DNA from: JBLNCE01 sp050260415
GTDB lineage: Bacteria; Bacillota; UBA4882; JAAYXC01
NCBI GenBank assembly: GCA_050260415.1
Contig: JBLNCE010000156.1
Span: 1-35,844, forward strand
Length of the DNA stretch: 35,844 nt
Direction of reading: 5' to 3'
The notes beneath the pieces are model-generated. The model searched no databases and was not told where the DNA came from. It worked only from the letters and a program-made list of their open reading frames with translations. Each line of letters opens with the position of its first letter. Positions within the stretch are counted from its first letter, which is position 1. This document shows positions 30,941 to 35,844 of this stretch, piece by piece. The position numbers and the translations under genes are program-made.

Positions 30941-32587
30941 TTGCGAGCTGATCTGGTGGATGGGGAGAGGTTCTGGCAGATGCTTTCCGCCGGAACCGCC
31001 CTCTTACACGAGCATAAAGAGGAGGTGGACGCGCTCAACGTCTTTCCGGTCCCCGACGGTGATACAGGCACTAATATGTACCTGACCTTCCTTGCCGCGC
31101 TCAGGGAAGTGGAGAAAGGCTCACATGACCGTCTGAGCCAGGTCGTCGATGCGGCGGCCCAGGGCGCGCTCATGGGCGCGAGGGGCAATTCCGGCGTTAT
31201 CGTTTCGCAGTTTTTTCGCGGATTTGCCAAAGCCACCGCCGGACTCGAGGCCCTCGATCGACGGGCCCTCGCCAAAGGCTTTGAAGGCGCGGCGACACTG
31301 GCCTACCAGGCGGTGCGCAAACCGGTGGAAGGGACCATCTTGACGGTGGCCCGGGAAGCCGCCAAAGCCGCGCAAGAAGCCCTGAGACGCGAGACGTCCC
31401 TGGTCGAGTTCCTGGAAGAGGTCTACTCCCATGCCAGCGTCATCCTGTCGCGCACGCCGGAGATGCTGCCCACGCTCAAACAGGCCGGGGTGGTCGATGC
31501 GGGCGGCAAGGGTTTGCTCGTGGTCATGGAGGGCGCCATCAGGGCCCTCAAGGGACAGCCGGTCGAGGCAAAGGCCGCGGCGGAACGGCCGACATTTGTC
31601 GAGTCCGCGGCCATGGTCACGGTGGCCGACGATGAACCGCTAGACATCAGCTTTCAGTACTGCACCGAATTCCTCTTGCGCGGGACAAGCCTGAACGTGG
31701 AACAGATCAAGGTTGACCTCGCGCCCCACGGCGACTGCCTTCTGGTGGTGGGAGACGAGCGGACGGTCAAGATCCATCTCCACACCAACAACCCCGGCCT
31801 CATCCTGGATTATGCCGTGCGTCTGGGTGAGATGAGCGAGATCCAGATCAACAATATGGTCGAGCAGAGCCAGGCGAGACTGGAACGGATCAAGCAGGCG
31901 CAACAGGCCGAGAAACCCGCGGTTGAGCCAAAGGAGATCGGCTTGGTCGCGGTGGCGATCGGCGATGGGCTCGCGCAGATCTTCCGCAGCCTGGGGGTGG
32001 ATGAGATCGTCGAAGGCGGTCAGACGATGAACCCCAGCACGGAGGATCTCCTGCGCGGCGTGGAAAAGGTCGCCGCCAAGCAGGTCCTCATCCTGCCCAA
32101 CAATGGTAATGTGATCATGACCGCGGGCCAGGTCGGCGAGCTTACGGAGCTGCCGGTGGCGGTGGTCGCGAGTAAATCTATCCCGCAAGGGATTGCGGCG
32201 CTCATGGCCTTTAACCCGCTTGCCCCGTTGCAAGAAAACGTATTGGCCATGACAAGGGCGCTGGGCGAGATCAAGACCGGCGAGGTCACCTATGCCGTGC
32301 GCGCCTCCAAGGTCAACGGCTTCGCCATTGCCGAAGGGGACATCATCGGTCTGGCCGATGAGGAGATCGTGACGGTCGGAAAGAAACCCGAGGAAGTCCT
32401 CGCGGCGCTGCTCGCCAAGATGGTAACCAAGCCGGACTCATTGATCTCGATCTACTACGGGCGGGATGTACCGGAAGAGGAGGCCAGGCGTACCTTATCC
32501 GCGATCTCCGACCAGTTCGCCGAGGCCGACGTGGAGCTTTATTACGGCGGACAACCGCTTTATTACTACATTCTGTCCGTTGAATGA
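30941..32587 (+). CDS. DAK2-domain protein, fatty acid kinase FakA-like (YloV)
   Basis: The 548-residue protein has the N-terminal DhaL/DAK2 nucleotide domain (NVFPVPDGDTGTNM with the metal-binding aspartates; ARGNSGVIVSQFFRGFA), a central FakA domain, and a C-terminal DegV-like domain (about 320-548). FakA phosphorylates fatty acids bound to a FakB (DegV) protein for entry into phospholipid synthesis. The start is TTG after AAGGGGGG. The adjoining degV gene is the likely partner. Confidence 0.9.
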   Translation: MRADLVDGERFWQMLSAGTALLHEHKEEVDALNVFPVPDGDTGTNMYLTFLAALREVEKGSHDRLSQVVDAAAQGALMGARGNSGVIVSQFFRGFAKATAGLEALDRRALAKGFEGAATLAYQAVRKPVEGTILTVAREAAKAAQEALRRETSLVEFLEEVYSHASVILSRTPEMLPTLKQAGVVDAGGKGLLVVMEGAIRALKGQPVEAKAAAERPTFVESAAMVTVADDEPLDISFQYCTEFLLRGTSLNVEQIKVDLAPHGDCLLVVGDERTVKIHLHTNNPGLILDYAVRLGEMSEIQINNMVEQSQARLERIKQAQQAEKPAVEPKEIGLVAVAIGDGLAQIFRSLGVDEIVEGGQTMNPSTEDLLRGVEKVAAKQVLILPNNGNVIMTAGQVGELTELPVAVVASKSIPQGIAALMAFNPLAPLQENVLAMTRALGEIKTGEVTYAVRASKVNGFAIAEGDIIGLADEEIVTVGKKPEEVLAALLAKMVTKPDSLISIYYGRDVPEEEARRTLSAISDQFAEADVELYYGGQPLYYYILSVE

Positions 32588-32602
32588 GCGGAGGTGACTT
32601 CA

Positions 32603-33454
32603 TTGACGTCGATTAGGATCGTCACAGACAGTACGGCCGACCTACCGCCCAAGGCAGTCAGGGATCACAAGATAAAAGTCGTCCCCCTTAACGTTCATTT
32701 CGGTGAGGAAGTTCTCAGAGACGGCGAGGAGATCTGGGCGGAGGAGTTCTACCACCGCCTGAAGAACAACTCCACCCTCCCAAACACTTCACAACCGTCG
32801 CCGGCCGAGTTCGTCAAGGTTTACGAGGCATTGGCGGATGAGGCCGATCACATTGTCTCGCTCCATATCTCCGAAAAGCTCAGCGGTACGCTGTCATCAG
32901 CCCATATGGCCGCGGAGATGGTCCGCGATCGGATCCCGGTCACCGTCATCGATTCCACGGTGGTCTCCATGGGTCTAGGGTTGATGGTGGTCTTGGCCGC
33001 GCGCGCCATCGAGGCCGGCGCGGACTTGGCGGGGGTCTTGGGGGAGATCGAGCGCGCGCGCACGGAGTTGGATCTCTATTTTACGGTGGAGACCCTGGCC
33101 CACCTCAACCGGACCGGCCGGATCGGCAAAGCCTCGGCCTTGATCGGCAGTCTCTTGAATATCAGGCCCATCTTGAGCTTCAGCGAAGGCCTGATCGTGC
33201 CGCGCGAGAAATACCGTGGCAGTTCCGCCAAGGCCAACATGCGGCTCCTCGAACTTATCGGCGAGTCCATGCGGGATCGCCCCTGCACCGCCGCCTTGGT
33301 GCATGCCGATGTGCCGGAGGAAGCCGCGCGTTTATTGGAAATGGTCCCCAATTACATTAAGGCCAAGGAGACCTTTGTCTCGACCGTCGGCCCGATTGTG
33401 GGCGCTCATGCCGGTCCAGGCACGATCGGGATCATGGCGGTGCCTGTTTCTTAA
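32603..33454 (+). CDS. DegV family fatty-acid-binding protein (FakB-like)
   Basis: The 283-residue protein has the DegV signatures DSTADLPP, NTSQPSPAEF, SEKLSGTLSSA, VIDSTVVSMGLG and HLNRTGRIGKASALIGSLLNIRPIL. Structural work on the family shows a buried fatty acid. The start is TTG at 32603, 5 bases after GGAGGTGA; the GTG at 32594 is inside the ribosome site. It follows the FakA-like gene by 15 bases and its stop codon touches the rsmD start. Confidence 0.92.
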   Translation: MTSIRIVTDSTADLPPKAVRDHKIKVVPLNVHFGEEVLRDGEEIWAEEFYHRLKNNSTLPNTSQPSPAEFVKVYEALADEADHIVSLHISEKLSGTLSSAHMAAEMVRDRIPVTVIDSTVVSMGLGLMVVLAARAIEAGADLAGVLGEIERARTELDLYFTVETLAHLNRTGRIGKASALIGSLLNIRPILSFSEGLIVPREKYRGSSAKANMRLLELIGESMRDRPCTAALVHADVPEEAARLLEMVPNYIKAKETFVSTVGPIVGAHAGPGTIGIMAVPVS

Positions 33455-34009
33455 ATGCGGGTTATCGCGGGCCGCTTCGGGGGACGCAGGCTTAAAGGAC
33501 CTACCCACGCAGGCTTGAGGCCTACGGCCGACCGAGTGCGGGAATCCCTCTTCAACATCGTTGGCGGGCGGATAGCCGGCGCCAGGGTGCTCGATCTTTT
33601 CGCCGGGACGGGCAGCTTGGGTATCGAGGCCCTGAGCAGGGGGGCGATGCGCGCGGTCTTTATTGAACGCGACCGCCGCGCGGTTGCGCTGCTCCAAGCC
33701 AATCTGGCCGCTCTGAGGCTGAATCCCGGCGAGGCCAATATCATCGCCGCCACGGCAAGCGAGGGCATACGGCGGTCGGCCGGGGGCGAGCCATTCGACC
33801 TCGTGCTCATGGACCCGCCTTATGATGCCGGTGTCATTGATGCCACCTTGGCCGCCCTTGCCCGGGAAGGTCTGGTCGCAACGGACGGGCTGGTGGTAGT
33901 CGAGCACAGAGCCTCGGACTTCGTCAAGGCGCCGCCAATACTGGCGGAGATCGACCGGAGGGTCTACGGTGATACGGCCCTTACTTTTTTTTCCTACCCC
34001 GGTCTTTAG
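33455..34009 (+). CDS. rsmD: 16S rRNA (guanine966-N2)-methyltransferase
   Basis: The 184-residue methyltransferase has MRVIAGRFGGRRLKGP, RPTADRVRESLFNI, the SAM site LDLFAGTGSLGIEALSRGA and the catalytic MDPPY. It methylates G966 of 16S rRNA in family members. The ATG directly follows the degV stop, with no clear ribosome site, suggesting coupled translation. In many Clostridia recG lies between degV and rsmD; here it is absent. Confidence 0.93.
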   Translation: MRVIAGRFGGRRLKGPTHAGLRPTADRVRESLFNIVGGRIAGARVLDLFAGTGSLGIEALSRGAMRAVFIERDRRAVALLQANLAALRLNPGEANIIAATASEGIRRSAGGEPFDLVLMDPPYDAGVIDATLAALAREGLVATDGLVVVEHRASDFVKAPPILAEIDRRVYGDTALTFFSYPGL

Positions 34010-34135
34010 GGTGGGGTGCGAAATCTCTAACCTGAGCATGGACCAGGACTTGTCGATCGTGGCGGCCTGGATTTTCATTCCTTGTTATGCCGGGGGCCGC
34101 ATGACGACTGGTTACACGAGAGGAGCAAGCGACCG

Positions 34136-34630
34136 ATGGTGACTGATATCGCTATCTGCCCCGGCAGTTTTGATCCGGTCACCATGGGCCATCTGGATAT
34201 CATCGAACGTACGGCGGCCATATTCAGTCGCACGATCGTGGCCGTGCTCGACAATCCCGTCAAGGCGCCGCTCTTCTCCACCGCCGAGCGCTGTGCTTTA
34301 CTGCGCAAAGCAACGGGACATCTCGATAATGTGGAGGTCATGCACTTTGACGGCCTATTGGTCGAGTTTGCGCGGCGCCAGGGGTCGAGAGTGATCATCC
34401 GGGGCTTGCGGGCGATGTCGGATTTTGAGGCCGAGTTCCAACTGGCGCTGACCAATAAACATCTGGCGCCCGAGATCGAAACCATGTTCATGGTGACAAG
34501 GCCCGAGTATTCATTTCTCAGTTCGAGCGCGGTCAAGGAACTGATCGTGTTCGGCGGCAACGTGGCCGGTCTCGTCATCCCCGCGGTTGAAGAAGCTTTA
34601 CTGGCCAAGCGCGGCCTGCTTCAGAGGTGA
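34136..34630 (+). CDS. coaD: phosphopantetheine adenylyltransferase
   Basis: The 164-residue nucleotidyltransferase makes dephospho-CoA. CPGSFDPVTMGHLDII (TxGH at 16-19), RGLRAMSDFEAEFQ and SFLSSSAVKEL are the family motifs. ATG 34136 lies about 11 bases after AGAGGAG; an upstream in-frame ATG (34082) adds 18 unrelated residues. A 126-base gap after rsmD shows no other gene. Confidence 0.94.
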   Translation: MVTDIAICPGSFDPVTMGHLDIIERTAAIFSRTIVAVLDNPVKAPLFSTAERCALLRKATGHLDNVEVMHFDGLLVEFARRQGSRVIIRGLRAMSDFEAEFQLALTNKHLAPEIETMFMVTRPEYSFLSSSAVKELIVFGGNVAGLVIPAVEEALLAKRGLLQR

Positions 34631-34635
34631 CGCCC

Positions 34636-35085
34636 ATGGTTCGCCTCAGCGTTATGATCATGCTGGACCGGCTGGAGGAACTCTTCGCCGGGCGTGTCCG
34701 CCTGGCCGGCCGGGCTTGGGTGGACGCGGACGCGGCGGTCGAATTCATTCAGAAAATCCGGACCGCCTTGCCGGACGAGATCCGCGAGGCGGAATGGCTG
34801 ACGAGCGAGAAGGAACGCTTGCTCTACGAGGCGCAGGAAGAAGCGAAACGCATCCTCAGGGACGCGGAAAACTATGCGGCCAAGCTCATCCAGGACAGTC
34901 AGATCGTCCGCCAAGCCGAGCACGAGGGGGAGAAGATCATTGCCGAAGCCCGCCACGAGGCGGCGGCCATCGAGGAGGAGGCCAGGAGTTACGCGCAGCG
35001 TATCCTGGTGCAACTCGAAGAAAGCCTGGAAAAGACGCTGCGGGTAGTGCGCAAGAGCCAGGGCGATCTGGCGGGACGGGACTAG
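34636..35085 (+). CDS. coiled-coil protein, ATP-synthase-subunit-b-like
   Basis: The 149-residue protein has no clear enzyme motif. After a short N-terminal domain (LDRLEELFAGRVRLAG) it is almost wholly charged helix with Glu/Ala/Lys heptads (EEAKRILRDAENYAAKLIQD, EGEKIIAEARHEAAAIEEEA), resembling the b-subunit stalk of F-type ATPases or DivIVA-like coiled coils. Similar proteins are found next to coaD in Clostridia and are usually named only ATPase-like. ATG 34636 follows GAGGTGA by 5 bases; the GTG at 34627 is inside it. Function unknown. Confidence 0.75.
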   Translation: MVRLSVMIMLDRLEELFAGRVRLAGRAWVDADAAVEFIQKIRTALPDEIREAEWLTSEKERLLYEAQEEAKRILRDAENYAAKLIQDSQIVRQAEHEGEKIIAEARHEAAAIEEEARSYAQRILVQLEESLEKTLRVVRKSQGDLAGRD

Positions 35086-35784
35086 ATGGGCGGGATCAGG
35101 ATTGCCATCGACGGACCCGCGGGCTCGGGCAAGAGCACCGCCGCGCGGCTCTTGGCCGAGAAACTAGGCTACATCTATATCGATACCGGCGCCATGTATA
35201 GAGCCATCACCCTCAAAGCCCTGCGCGAAGGCATCGACCCGGGTGCCGCCGACGCCTTGACGGCCTTGGCCGGACGGACCAAGCTCAGGATTCTTGGCAC
35301 GCGTCCCGGAGCCGGCGGCGCCCCGATCTGCCATCTGGAGATGGACGGCGAGGACGTCAGCGAGGAAATTCGCGGCGCGGCGGTGACCCACGCCGTCTCG
35401 CCCGTCGCGGCCGTCTCCGGCGTGAGGCGGGCATTGGTCCGGGAGCAACGTGCCATGGCGCAACGGGGCGGCGTGGTCATGGACGGCCGGGACATCGGCA
35501 CGGTCGTGCTTCCCGACGCGGAACTCAAGGTCTTCCTGGTCGCCGGCCTGGAGGAACGGATCAGACGCCGGCTGGCCGAACTCCAAGCCAAAGGTCTCTC
35601 CCCGAGTATGGACGATGTACGCCGCCAGATCGTGGAGCGGGATCATATCGACAGTCACCGGGCCGATTCGCCTCTGCGGCCGGCGGCCGACGCCGTGCTC
35701 CTGGACACGACGGAGTTAACCATCGAGGCGGTCATGGAAGAGCTCTTGGCGTTGAGCCGGGAGAGGGGAGCCGACGCGCTTTAG
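35086..35784 (+). CDS. cmk: cytidylate kinase
   Basis: The 232-residue kinase phosphorylates CMP and dCMP. The P-loop DGPAGSGKST is at 9-18, followed by YIDTGAMYRAITL, the CMP-binding insert, and MDGRDIGTVVLPDAELKVFL. ARG-rich lid residues (RIRRRLAEL) and RDHIDSHRADSPL are present. The ATG directly follows the stop of the coiled-coil gene and lacks a strong ribosome site of its own. It complements the pyr operon in pyrimidine supply. Confidence 0.93.
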   Translation: MGGIRIAIDGPAGSGKSTAARLLAEKLGYIYIDTGAMYRAITLKALREGIDPGAADALTALAGRTKLRILGTRPGAGGAPICHLEMDGEDVSEEIRGAAVTHAVSPVAAVSGVRRALVREQRAMAQRGGVVMDGRDIGTVVLPDAELKVFLVAGLEERIRRRLAELQAKGLSPSMDDVRRQIVERDHIDSHRADSPLRPAADAVLLDTTELTIEAVMEELLALSRERGADAL

Positions 35785-35844
35785 AGGCGGTGTGAAAAAC
35801 CCGCTATCGCCGAATCGATGAAGGCCCTCTCCCCCTCGGTCCCC
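35785..35844. other. right-hand end, nothing recognised
   Basis: The last 60 bases after cmk show no gene start, terminator or repeat that could be supported before the window ends. Confidence 0.5.

Overview
The window is a GC-rich stretch from a spore-forming member of the Bacillota. The support is an alpha/beta-type small acid-soluble spore protein at the left edge, a PyrR-type transcription attenuator, a ykkC-family riboswitch ahead of purine genes, the rpmB/yloU/yloV/degV neighbourhood, and strong Shine-Dalgarno sequences (GAGGTGA or GGAGG), often paired with TTG or GTG starts. The gene content fits the high-GC Clostridia/Desulfotomaculum-Moorella side of the phylum, but the species cannot be named from the sequence. 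No tRNA, rRNA, CRISPR array, insertion sequence or phage gene was seen.

Layout. (1) 1-3.6 kb: spore protein, a secreted lipoprotein on the minus strand, then a two-gene sulfur-redox unit: a CsoR-superfamily repressor of CstR type and a CoA-disulfide reductase/rhodanese fusion, under a perfect consensus promoter that overlaps an inverted-repeat operator. (2) 3.7-15.2 kb: a nearly complete pyrimidine operon, pyrR-pyrB-pyrC-carA-carB-pyrE1-pyrK-pyrD-pyrF-pyrE2, preceded by a promoter, a PyrR-binding RNA hairpin and an intrinsic terminator. There are two different orotate phosphoribosyltransferases, and pyrK and pyrF appear to start with CTG. (3) 15.3-26.8 kb: purine genes, purE, then a convergent orphan pgsW-like gene, then a ykkC-class (probably PRPP) riboswitch with terminator, then purB-purF-purM-purN-purH-[fabZ-like]-purC-purD. 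The fabZ-like protein lacks the catalytic histidine. purK, purL, purQ and purS are not in the window. (4) 26.9-28.7 kb: RNase HI and a DUF1015 protein. (5) 28.8-30.0 kb, minus strand: rpmB and prs (PRPP synthetase). (6) 30.2-35.8 kb: DUF1858 protein, Asp23 protein (yloU), fatty-acid-kinase-like yloV/fakA, degV, rsmD, coaD, a coiled-coil protein and cmk.

How it works together. prs makes PRPP; PurF and the two PyrE enzymes spend it; PyrR senses the UMP/PRPP balance on the pyr leader; the riboswitch before purB probably senses PRPP itself. The window is therefore largely a PRPP and nucleotide-supply locus with two RNA-level switches. yloV and degV together resemble a fatty acid kinase and its fatty-acid-binding subunit.

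The intergenic DNA is unusual. It carries short tandem repeats of period 6 or 7 (GGCAAGA-like, TGACGCG-like, ACTCANA-like, GGGATC-like), several arranged as inverted arms that could fold into long stems. One heptamer tract lies inside the purF reading frame and lengthens the cleaved propeptide.
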